The notes under the pieces: generated by a model
Seen by the model: only the letters and a program-made list of their open reading frames with translations
The model's database searches: none
What the model was told of the DNA's origin: nothing
From: an uncultured Flavobacteriaceae bacterium
GTDB lineage: Bacteria; Bacteroidota; Bacteroidia; Flavobacteriales; Flavobacteriaceae
Assembly (NCBI GenBank): GCA_947497245.1
Contig: CANMFO010000010.1
Span: 1-64,000, forward strand
Direction of reading: 5' to 3'
DNA: 64,000 nt
Shown here: positions 38,575-46,621 of the stretch, piece by piece
How the letters are laid out: the number at the start of each line of letters is the position of its first letter
Position numbering within the stretch: position 1 is the stretch's first letter
Made by a program: the position numbers and the translations under genes

Positions 38575-41121
38575 TCATGCCGAATTCCTACTGGCGTTGA
38601 TGTTGCCATAGAGCGATCTTGTGACAATCTTTTCGTACTGCTCGATAAAATCAGATTTCTGCCCGATTTTTTGAAGCGCATATTGTTGGATCACCAACAA
38701 CGGCAGCACGATGTTCTCCCTAATTTTTATGGACTCCCTGGAAATCGCTTCGTTTTCCATTAAAACATTGGAGCCGGAAATCAGCAGAAGCATCTCCTTT
38801 GACAAAAGGAACTCCTCGTACAAAATATTCCAAAAATCACCGTATTCCTTATCTTCCTTCATATAGCGGGTCAGCTCAAAATAGCATTTGGACAACGACA
38901 TCATGCTATTGAGCATCAAGGCCTTGAACAAGGGAACTTCTTTGAACAATTTTTTCAACTCCCTTAGTTTCCCTTCTTCCTTCAGTGTTTTTATGGCCGT
39001 CCCGATACCAAAATATCCCGGAACGTTTTGCTTTAATTGGCTCCAGGAGCCCACAAAGGAGATTGCCCTTAGATCGGATAGTTCCAACTTTTTCTTGTTG
39101 CCCCTTTTGCCAGGTCTACTACCAATGTTGGCCTTGTTGTAGTATTTCAGGGTGCTCATGTTTTCGAGGTACGGCATAAACTTGTCATGGTGCTTGAGGG
39201 CATCGTATTTGGCAAAACTCAAATCGGACAGCTTTTCCATCAATTGCCTAGACTCTTTGGAAATGACATTTTCCTTGCCGAATAAGTTGTTCGACAGGCC
39301 GGCTGTAATCAATTGCTCGCTATTGTGCATGAACTGCTCTTTCGTACCGTAGGTGCTCGTAATGGTCTGCCCCTGGATGGTAAGCTGTATTTCGTGGTTG
39401 GCGATATCCTTGGTCTGTGCTGCGTAGAACCTGTGCGTTTTGCCCCCCCCGCGAGCCGGTGGGCCTCCGCGACCATCAAAGAATATGGCCTTGACATGGT
39501 TTTTTCGACATACCTTCGACAATTTTTCCTTGGTCTTGAAAATCGACCAATTGGCCTTGACATAGCCCCCGTCCTTGGTACCATCGGAAAAGCCCAACAT
39601 TATGGTATGTTTGTTATGGCGCCGCTCCAAATGTTCCCGATATTCCGGAAAATCAAACAATGCCTGCATGGTCGCTTCCGAGGTTTCCATTCCTTTCATG
39701 GTCTCGAAAAGGGGGATGATATCAAATGTGATTTCGTCGGCCTTCCAACCGCACCAGCGAAACAGTCCATAGACAAAAAGCACCGAGAACATGTCTTCCG
39801 AGTTACTGATTATATATCGGTTGCAGCCTTCTTCCCCGTTCCTTTTTTGAATGCCCTTTAGCTGGGAAATGTTCGCTATGGTATCTTTCACGATATCATT
39901 TTCAAAATCATCGGCCTGCAGCCTGATGTTCCCATGGAGCAGGACATCGACCAGTTTTTCCTTTGAAAGTTCTTCCAAGGTTTCCTCGACCCATCCGTTT
40001 TTCCTCAATGCGGCCTCCACTACCTTTTTGTGCATGGTGTGGTCTTGTCTGATGTCCAAGGTCGCAAAGTGGGTCTTGAATATTTTCACCTTGTCGATGA
40101 GGTGGTCCAGGTCGCCCAGGTACAAACTGTGGTATTGTTCGATCAGCAATCCCCTAATGGTCAGGAGCGGATCTATGATATCTGAATAGCCAATATGCCT
40201 GCTGCTGTCGAACATGGCAATGTACAGGTTGTTTCTAAGCCGGACCAGATGGGGCTGCAGTTCCTTAAAGGTCAATTTCTTTTGCAAGCGCTTCAGATCG
40301 TTGTAATAACACTTCATAAGGTTGATCCTCAGTTCGTCTGCAACTTCTTTGGTCATGGAAGCGGTCACAAAAGGGTTGCCGTCCCGGTCTCCGCCGGGCC
40401 AAAATCCCAATTTCATGATGTTGTGGTTCTCGAAATGGTTGTTTCGGATATTCTCCTTGATATAGGCATAAAGATCTCCTACCGCATCATAGTACACATT
40501 TCTAAGACTGTAGATAATGTTCTTGGCCTCGTCCAGGGGAGTGGGCTTTTTGGCATTCATAAGGGAGGTGAGCCCCAATTGTTGCAGGGCGACATCGATC
40601 TCATCGATCTTATCATCAAGTATGAGCGACCGCAGTTCTGCAATGATATCCAACACAAAGGGCGTATAGAACTGCGTGGGGTGGGCGGTCAAAACGATCC
40701 GTGCGCTGAAGGTCGACAGTTTTTCGGCCACTTTGTCCCAGCTTTTGTTCTTATCGACCAACTGGAAGTAGTCCCTTATGGACAAAACGCTGCTGTATTC
40801 CCGTAGCTTTGGAAATGCGGCATCCTCCACGCTGTCATATAGCACGACCTGCCTTTCTACATATTGGATGATCCTGAACATGAAATCGATACGGTCTTCC
40901 TCCGCTTCGATACCCGCATAGTTCTGAAAAAAAGCTTCCAAAATCTCCAGTGGATTCTTTCCGGATTGAAGCCCATTTTGGCACAAATGCAGCAACAGTG
41001 GAATGAGCATGCCCACATTCTCTATATTCCGGTAGGGTAGGTTGAGGAACAAGCTGTTGTACACATTGAACTTGTTGTTGACCGATTTCTTGAACTCTTT
41101 TAATCTTTCTGACTGCAACAT
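38575..41121 (-). CDS. ppc: Phosphoenolpyruvate carboxylase, divergent Bacteroidota type
   Basis: Carboxylates PEP to oxaloacetate to refill the TCA cycle. It has 848 residues, slightly short for the family. Motifs present are LTAHPTQ (His147 equals the first essential His, but the usual Glu after HPT is Gln), GGDRDGNP, GFSDGTKDGGY and a C-terminal RNSA replacing the usual RNTG. The mobile active-site loop, normally FHGRGG...GRGGG, reads FDGRGGPPARGGGK from residue 548, so the second catalytic His is Asp549. I recall this loop form from other Flavobacteriia, so it looks like a clade feature rather than a mutation. A 7-bp hairpin at 41164-41186 sits in its presumed 5' leader. Confidence 0.85.
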   Translation of the reverse strand: MLQSERLKEFKKSVNNKFNVYNSLFLNLPYRNIENVGMLIPLLLHLCQNGLQSGKNPLEILEAFFQNYAGIEAEEDRIDFMFRIIQYVERQVVLYDSVEDAAFPKLREYSSVLSIRDYFQLVDKNKSWDKVAEKLSTFSARIVLTAHPTQFYTPFVLDIIAELRSLILDDKIDEIDVALQQLGLTSLMNAKKPTPLDEAKNIIYSLRNVYYDAVGDLYAYIKENIRNNHFENHNIMKLGFWPGGDRDGNPFVTASMTKEVADELRINLMKCYYNDLKRLQKKLTFKELQPHLVRLRNNLYIAMFDSSRHIGYSDIIDPLLTIRGLLIEQYHSLYLGDLDHLIDKVKIFKTHFATLDIRQDHTMHKKVVEAALRKNGWVEETLEELSKEKLVDVLLHGNIRLQADDFENDIVKDTIANISQLKGIQKRNGEEGCNRYIISNSEDMFSVLFVYGLFRWCGWKADEITFDIIPLFETMKGMETSEATMQALFDFPEYREHLERRHNKHTIMLGFSDGTKDGGYVKANWSIFKTKEKLSKVCRKNHVKAIFFDGRGGPPARGGGKTHRFYAAQTKDIANHEIQLTIQGQTITSTYGTKEQFMHNSEQLITAGLSNNLFGKENVISKESRQLMEKLSDLSFAKYDALKHHDKFMPYLENMSTLKYYNKANIGSRPGKRGNKKKLELSDLRAISFVGSWSQLKQNVPGYFGIGTAIKTLKEEGKLRELKKLFKEVPLFKALMLNSMMSLSKCYFELTRYMKEDKEYGDFWNILYEEFLLSKEMLLLISGSNVLMENEAISRESIKIRENIVLPLLVIQQYALQKIGQKSDFIEQYEKIVTRSLYGNINASRNSA

Positions 41122-41329
41122 AATTTTTTATCCTTGACTTTGGGACCATCAGTATTTTTCCATCGCTCCACTTGTAAAATGGAGCGTAAATATCGCCATA
41201 ATTTAACAATCGATGGCATGAATTCATCCAAATAACAAAATATGCGGCCGTCGCCACAAAACCAACAGTACAAAGTTCCGATTATCGAGGGCGGAAGCGG
41301 GTGGGAAGAAGATCTTTTTGGCTCCGGGC

Positions 41330-42010
41330 CTAAAAATACGGCTTGTACTGAAGAACCCGAAAATCCTGGGTGTTGAATTCCGGGTTTTGCTCCTTTAACC
41401 TCTTATACGCTTCCAAACTCCCGACGGCCCTATTCGCAGCTCCGGATGGCGCCGTCAGGGAGACCGTGGCAATTGTCCGAAAATTTGGGCCGTGGCCGCT
41501 CGAAGTGGCCGGCAAATGGAACTCGTGCAGACGCGGTACCGTATCGGATACCACCTTCAGGGGCATTTTGGCCGCCTTCAACTGTTGCCTAAAAAAGTAC
41601 TCTGGACCATTCTTGCTGTTTCCACCGGTAAAAAGTAGGGTCTCCACATTGGGGTACCGGCGCAGATAGGAAATGATATTCCTAAGTTTGATGTGTTGCA
41701 TCCCCAAATCGGAAGCGTCTATTTTTGAACGTTCGGCACTTTCGACGATATCGCAGATTCCTATTTTCCTTTCCCGCAAAAAGGCTTTCCGCTGATTAAT
41801 GGCCTCCTGGGTAGTTTCGAACTTTAGACCAAGTCCAAAGATACGGTCCAAAATGGGCCATAGTTGCCCATTCCTGCTCCCATAACAAAAGTCGACATCG
41901 CCCTCTTTCAGCTCGCCAGTGGTAAATCGGGGCGGCGGCAGGGTGCCCACGATCAGTTTGGTCGCTTCCTCAAAAAGGAAGGGTGCGTATGGATGGGTAT
42001 GCAGGAACAT
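41330..42010 (-). CDS. Uracil-DNA glycosylase family protein (Mug/TDG-like)
   Basis: 226 residues from the ATG at 42010 (a TTG start 27 bases upstream is less likely). The glycosylase-like motif LIVGTLPPPRF and the later LLFTGGNSKNGPEYFF and LPATSSGHGPN segments recall the uracil-DNA glycosylase superfamily fold, whose members excise damaged bases. The exact subfamily and substrate are uncertain. It is divergent from the THX gene. Confidence 0.62.
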   Translation of the reverse strand: MFLHTHPYAPFLFEEATKLIVGTLPPPRFTTGELKEGDVDFCYGSRNGQLWPILDRIFGLGLKFETTQEAINQRKAFLRERKIGICDIVESAERSKIDASDLGMQHIKLRNIISYLRRYPNVETLLFTGGNSKNGPEYFFRQQLKAAKMPLKVVSDTVPRLHEFHLPATSSGHGPNFRTIATVSLTAPSGAANRAVGSLEAYKRLKEQNPEFNTQDFRVLQYKPYF

Positions 42011-42137
42011 ATCTGGTGTTTGGAAGGAAAAATACAAATTCCATGTGCAAAAGCAAATCGGACGGCTCTCTTAAAACCGCTTGGGTTTGACCATGCCCCC
42101 AGATTTTGTATTTTAGGGCAACTATAAAATGACCAAT

Positions 42138-42266
42138 ATGGGAAAAGGTGATAAAAAGACAAGAAGGGGAAAAATCGTGAATGGCACCTACGGCGCCAGA
42201 AGAAAGCGCAAGGCCGATAAAAAACCAGTGGTTGCCGGAGGATCGGGCGCCAAAAAGAAAAAATAG
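42138..42266 (+). CDS. 30S ribosomal protein THX
   Basis: A 42-residue basic protein beginning MGKGDKKTRRGKIVNGTYGA, the hallmark of THX, which sits in the head of the 30S subunit. An ATG nine bases upstream (42129) would add MTN, but family members start at MGKGDKK. The Ala/Lys-rich tail is typical of Bacteroidota. It is easily missed because of its size. Confidence 0.92.
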   Translation: MGKGDKKTRRGKIVNGTYGARRKRKADKKPVVAGGSGAKKKK

Positions 42267-42309
42267 GAGAGTGACCGTCTAGGTTCAAGTAGTTCCCGCC
42301 CGGCGGAAA

Positions 42310-43071
42310 TTATCGGACAAACACAGGTTGGTTTTCCTTGACCGTATGGGAGGGGCTAAATTCATACTCATCCAAATTAAAACCTTTGACATCCTCCAAG
42401 GTCTTAGCTCCGGAATCAATGATGTAACGCACCATAGAGCCTCTGGCCTTTTTGGCAAAGAAACTGATAACCTTGAGGTTGTCCCCTTTCCAATCCTTGA
42501 AAATGGGGGTGATAACGGGCACTTTCAAGTGTTTTTCGTCAACGGCCCCAAAATACTCGTTACTGGCGAGGTTCAGAAAAAGTTCACCGTCTTCCAGTTC
42601 CCCGTTCAGGTGTTCGGTCAATTGTTTTCTCCAAAACTCATACAGGTTCTTTTTTCGGCCAATCTTCAGTTGGGTGCCCATTTCCAAACGATAGGGCTGG
42701 ATCAGGTCCAGGGGCCTCAGTATGCCATATAGTCCGGACAAAATGCGAAGGGTATCCTGTAAGCGTTCCATTTTCTTTACGGGCAGGGTATAGGCATCAA
42801 GGCCTTGATACACATCTCCATTGAAAGCATAGACCGCCGGCCGGGCATTGTCCAGGGTAAAGGGAAGTGAAAAGTTTTGGTTTCTTTCCCAATTCAGCTG
42901 CGCCAAATTGGCCGAAATGCCCATTAAGGCAGATAAGGCCTTGGGCCTCTTCTTGGCCAATACTTTATTGAGCTTCAGGGACTCTTCCAAAAAAAGGGGC
43001 TGACTGTGGCCAGCGTTGGGATATTCCTTATCAAAATCCAGCGATTTGGCCGGGGATACTACTATTTTCAT
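42310..43071 (-). CDS. yaaA: YaaA family peroxide-stress protein
   Basis: 253 residues. The start [13 protein letters not shown] and blocks [57 protein letters not shown] and the C-terminal [24 protein letters not shown] define the family. In E. coli YaaA limits free iron damage during peroxide stress and binds DNA. It is 97 bp downstream of rluD. Confidence 0.95.
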   Translation of the reverse strand: MKIVVSPAKSLDFDKEYPNAGHSQPLFLEESLKLNKVLAKKRPKALSALMGISANLAQLNWERNQNFSLPFTLDNARPAVYAFNGDVYQGLDAYTLPVKKMERLQDTLRILSGLYGILRPLDLIQPYRLEMGTQLKIGRKKNLYEFWRKQLTEHLNGELEDGELFLNLASNEYFGAVDEKHLKVPVITPIFKDWKGDNLKVISFFAKKARGSMVRYIIDSGAKTLEDVKGFNLDEYEFSPSHTVKENQPVFVR

Positions 43072-43168
43072 TTCCGAGCTTTATAATCGTAAAAATAGCA
43101 AGGATTTTTGGGATAGCCTATGCCTAGTGAAAAGTAGTTTTCGATAGTGGTATATATCAAATTTATGG

Positions 43169-44191
43169 CTAATGGCTGTGCTTTGCGTACTCCCGCCATT
43201 TTTCGATACAGTCATCCATGTCTTTTGGAATTTCCGAATCGAAACGCATTTGCGTACCTGTAACCGGGTGTTCGAAGCCTAGGGTCTTTGCGTGCAATGC
43301 CTGTCTTGGGAGCACTTTGAACGCGTTTTCCACAAACTGTTTGTATTTGGTGAAGGTGGTCCCTTTTAGGATTTTATCGCCACCATAGCGCTCATCGTTA
43401 AAAAGCGTATGTCCGATGTATTTCATATGTGCCCGTATCTGGTGGGTACGGCCGGTTTCCAACTTACAGCCCACAAGGGTCACATAACCCAGGCGTTCCA
43501 AAACCTTGTAGTGCGTTATCGCCTCCTTGCCCTCCTCCCCCTCCGGAAAGACCTGCATCTGCAGCCTGTTCTTGGGATTACGGGCAATGTTGCCCTCGAT
43601 GGTCCCGCTATCGGATTCCATATTTCCCCAGACCAGTGCCACGTATTCCCTTTCACTGCTCTTGTCAAAAAACTGTTTGGCAAGATGGGTCATCGCAGTT
43701 TCGGTCTTGGCGACCACCAAAAGACCCGAAGTATCCTTATCGATCCTATGCACCAGCCCAGGCCGTTCGTTACTATTTACGGGAAGGTCTTTGATGTGGT
43801 GCAATAAGGCATTGATCAGGGTACCGGAATAATTCCCGTGTCCGGGATGTACCACCATGCCTGCGGGCTTGTTGACCACCAAAAGCTGCGCGTCCTCGTA
43901 TACAATATCCAGGGAAATGGCCTCGGGGACCAGCAAAAATTCATGGGGCGGATGCTCAAAACGTACTTTGACCTCATCTCCTGCCTTCACCTTGTAGTTT
44001 TGCTTTACGATCGCATCGTTGACCCAGATATGGCCGTTCTTGGCCGCTTGTTGAATTTTGTTTCGGGTGGCATATTCTATAAAGTTCATCAAGAACTTAT
44101 CGACGCGCAAGGGTTCTTGGCCCTTCGAGGCCACGAATTTGTAGTGCTCAAATAGTTCATCCTCAGGTCGCTGCCTGTCGAGCGGTTCCAT
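43169..44191 (-). CDS. rluD: 23S rRNA pseudouridine synthase, RluD-type
   Basis: 340 residues: an N-terminal S4 RNA-binding domain (residues about 27-90, RVDKFLMNFIEYATRNKIQQAAKNGHIWVND) and the catalytic domain with HRIDKDTSGLLVVAKT, whose Asp is the nucleophile, and GRTHQIRAHMKYIGHTLFNDERYGG. It is expected to modify helix 69 of 23S rRNA. It starts three bases after the PASTA gene stop, so the two are cotranscribed. Confidence 0.94.
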   Translation of the reverse strand: MEPLDRQRPEDELFEHYKFVASKGQEPLRVDKFLMNFIEYATRNKIQQAAKNGHIWVNDAIVKQNYKVKAGDEVKVRFEHPPHEFLLVPEAISLDIVYEDAQLLVVNKPAGMVVHPGHGNYSGTLINALLHHIKDLPVNSNERPGLVHRIDKDTSGLLVVAKTETAMTHLAKQFFDKSSEREYVALVWGNMESDSGTIEGNIARNPKNRLQMQVFPEGEEGKEAITHYKVLERLGYVTLVGCKLETGRTHQIRAHMKYIGHTLFNDERYGGDKILKGTTFTKYKQFVENAFKVLPRQALHAKTLGFEHPVTGTQMRFDSEIPKDMDDCIEKWREYAKHSH

Positions 44192-44194
44192 AGG

Positions 44195-44782
44195 TTACTC
44201 GGATTCCGCCTTTATCCGGGACCTTTCGGTCCGCTTCCCATTGCCACAGACCAGTTCTACCTTTGAAGTCTTTGGGATTTTGGTGCCCTCGCTTATGTTC
44301 TTGCCCTTGTATTTGACATAGTAGACCATGTCCTCACCGATCTCATCGATATAGGTAACCCGTAGTACGTCCAGACCAACGGCTCGCAATTTGGAGGTGG
44401 CATTGCGAATGGAATTCTGGACAATGTTCGGGACGCTGACCTTCTTATAGCCCGATGGGTTTACGGTGAAATAGATTTTTCTGTTTTCCTTCACCTTGTT
44501 GCCCGGAGGCGGGTTTTGATCAATAATGGAAAAACGGGGGTAGTCCGGATTGAAGTTCGCGGAATCCATGACCTCGTAGCGAAGGCCCGCTTCGTCAACC
44601 ACCACACGCATATCGGGTACTGACATTTTGGAAAAATCGGGCACTTCCACAAATTCTCCGTGGTTGGTCGAACTATTGAGCCATCTGAGCATGATGAACG
44701 CCAGAACGATCACTACCAGAAGCGCAAGGCCCAGTTGTGTCAAAAAGGTTTTGCTTCTTAAAAAGTTCAAAAAATTTCTCAT
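44195..44782 (-). CDS. Membrane-anchored PASTA-domain protein
   Basis: 195 residues from the ATG at 44782. One transmembrane helix (LGLALLVVIVLAFIMLRWL) is followed by two to three PASTA repeats (VPDFSKMSVPDMRVVVDEAGL...DQNPPPGNKVKENRKIYFTVNP; VSVPNIVQNSIRNATSKLRAVGL). PASTA domains bind muropeptides or beta-lactams in Ser/Thr kinases and PBPs, but no kinase or transpeptidase domain is present here. Its position beside ddl (divergent) suggests a cell-wall sensing or scaffolding role. Confidence 0.88.
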   Translation of the reverse strand: MRNFLNFLRSKTFLTQLGLALLVVIVLAFIMLRWLNSSTNHGEFVEVPDFSKMSVPDMRVVVDEAGLRYEVMDSANFNPDYPRFSIIDQNPPPGNKVKENRKIYFTVNPSGYKKVSVPNIVQNSIRNATSKLRAVGLDVLRVTYIDEIGEDMVYYVKYKGKNISEGTKIPKTSKVELVCGNGKRTERSRIKAESE

Positions 44783-44800
44783 TGAGGCGAATTGATGGCA

Positions 44801-44826
44801 CAAATATAGCAAATGGGCCAAAACAA
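44801..44826 (-). promoter_or_regulatory. Promoter of the PASTA-rluD-yaaA unit
   Basis: TATATTTG on the minus strand (44808-44801) with TTG at 44826-44824 (15-base gap). The start would lie about 15 bases before the PASTA ATG. Confidence 0.5.
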
Positions 44827-44956
44827 TGGATCGCCCCTGAGCGAAATCTAATCGTGCCCAGAACGCGGGGTCTGAAAAAATTTGCAGCACAACGGCAAAA
44901 ACCCGTTGCTTTTTTCTTTACTTTGAAATGGTTTTACCGGCTTAGCAATTTCAAGT

Positions 44957-45931
44957 ATGAAGAAAAATATTGCCATCATAATGGGCGGTCATTCGAGTGA
45001 GTCCGATATCTCGTTGAAGAGCGGGGAAGTTGTTTATCAATACCTCGACAGGTCCAAGTTCAACGGATATCGCATCCTCATCACCAAGGAAAAATGGGTA
45101 TGTCTAGACGAAAATGAAGAGGAGCATCCCGTAGACCGCAACAATTTTTCCGTGCCCCAGCCTAGTGGAACACTCCATTTTGACTGTGTGTTCAACGCCA
45201 TTCATGGTTCCCCTGGGGAAGATGGGCTCTTACAGGCCTATTTTGAGTTGGTGGGAATCCCGCAGACATCGTGCGACCATTATCAATCCGCACTTACCTT
45301 CAACAAAAGGGACCTTTTGAGCGTGCTAGGGCACTATGGCATTAAATCAGCGACCTCCTACTACCTGAATTGGGGCGATGCCGTTGATGAGCAAGCCATC
45401 ATTGCCAAAGTAGGATTGCCCTGTTTCGTAAAGGCCAATAAGGCAGGGAGCAGTTTTGGAATCTCAAAAGTGTACTTGAAGGAGGAACTGAAACCGGCAA
45501 TCGAAAATGCCTATAAGGAAGACGATGAGATCATCATAGAGTCTTTTCTGGACGGGACGGAAGTATCGGTGGGAGTAATTACGTATCGGGGGGAGACCAA
45601 GGTCCTTCCCATCACCGAAATCGTGAGTGAGAACGATTTCTTCGATTACGAGGCCAAATACAAAGGAAAGTCACGGGAGATCACCCCGGCCAAACTGTCC
45701 GCCCAGCAGGAGCGAAAGGTATCCGAAGTGGCCAAACGCGCCTACGACATACTGAAGATGAAGGGGTATTCCAGGAGCGAGTTCATTTTTGTCGGGGACG
45801 AGCCCTATATGCTTGAAATGAATACTACACCGGGCCTTACCATCGAGAGCATCTTGCCCGAACAGGCCAAGGTGGCCGGAATAGGTCTTGCCGAACTGTT
45901 CGAAAGTGCCATCGTAGAGGCCTTACGATAG
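44957..45931 (+). CDS. ddl: D-alanine--D-alanine ligase
   Basis: Makes D-Ala-D-Ala for peptidoglycan with ATP, 324 residues. N-terminal IAIIMGGHSSESDISLKSG, the ATP-grasp segments CFVKANKAGSSFGISKV and IIIESFLDGTEVSVGV, and the metal site EMNTTPGLT are present. It has the Bacteroidota form of the start motif (GGHSSES in place of GG.S.E.). It is divergent from the PASTA gene, with coaD 19 bp downstream. Confidence 0.97.
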   Translation: MKKNIAIIMGGHSSESDISLKSGEVVYQYLDRSKFNGYRILITKEKWVCLDENEEEHPVDRNNFSVPQPSGTLHFDCVFNAIHGSPGEDGLLQAYFELVGIPQTSCDHYQSALTFNKRDLLSVLGHYGIKSATSYYLNWGDAVDEQAIIAKVGLPCFVKANKAGSSFGISKVYLKEELKPAIENAYKEDDEIIIESFLDGTEVSVGVITYRGETKVLPITEIVSENDFFDYEAKYKGKSREITPAKLSAQQERKVSEVAKRAYDILKMKGYSRSEFIFVGDEPYMLEMNTTPGLTIESILPEQAKVAGIGLAELFESAIVEALR

Positions 45932-45950
45932 AAATCCCTAACTTTAAGCT

Positions 45951-46406
45951 ATGAAACGCGCAATATTTCCCGGCTCTTTCGACCCTTTGACCCTGGGTCA
46001 TTTCGATATCATCAAACGAGGCATTACCCTGTTCGATGAGCTTGTGATCGCCATTGGCATCAATGCTGAAAAAAAATACATGTTCACTTTGGAAGAGCGC
46101 CAACAATTCATCGCCGCGGCCTTTAAGGATGAACCAAAAATAAAGGTCATGACCTATCAAGGCCTTACAGTGGACTTCTGCCAAAAAATCGATGCCAATT
46201 TTATTCTCAGAGGGCTCCGCAACCCCGGGGACTTCGAATTTGAAAAGGCAATCGCCCATACCAATCGAAAACTTTCTGAAATTGAGACCGTATTTTTGCT
46301 GACCTCCTCTGGAAAATCGTACATCAGCTCCTCCATTGTAAGGGATGTCATCCGTAACGGCGGGGATTATACGGGACTGGTGCCAAAGACAGTAAGAATA
46401 AAATGA
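45951..46406 (+). CDS. coaD: Phosphopantetheine adenylyltransferase
   Basis: Penultimate step of coenzyme A synthesis, 151 residues. The nucleotidyltransferase motif is FPGSFDPLTLGHFDII, and the second ATP-binding motif is ISSSIVRDVI. FILRGLRNPGDFEFEKAIAHTNR is conserved. Probably in one transcript with ddl. Confidence 0.98.
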   Translation: MKRAIFPGSFDPLTLGHFDIIKRGITLFDELVIAIGINAEKKYMFTLEERQQFIAAAFKDEPKIKVMTYQGLTVDFCQKIDANFILRGLRNPGDFEFEKAIAHTNRKLSEIETVFLLTSSGKSYISSSIVRDVIRNGGDYTGLVPKTVRIK

Positions 46407-46621
46407 CAACCTTGGTGTAGTTCCAAAGACCGATTGTGTGTCCCCGATCCCCCGCTACTTTTCCCATCTCTTCCTATAAAAGTTAATTTTTTGTAGGAAT
46501 TTTCATATTTTTATATGATGTTCCCCATCATTTTCGGGCTGAACACAACGAAATACGGCACATTCACAACAATACTTATTGTAAGTTGAATAATCGCTTT
46601 AGCTTAGTAAGAAATTACGAC

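Noticed and set aside
41164-41186. 7-bp hairpin upstream of ppc as a riboswitch or terminator
   Set aside because: The stem is short, it has no U tract and no match to a known riboswitch core, so it is kept only as a remark in the ppc entry.
42290-42312. Short GC-rich CCCGCCCGGCGG stretch after THX as a further copy of the palindromic element
   Set aside because: It lacks the CCTGCC/GGCAGG arms and self-complementarity of the two tRNA-cluster elements.
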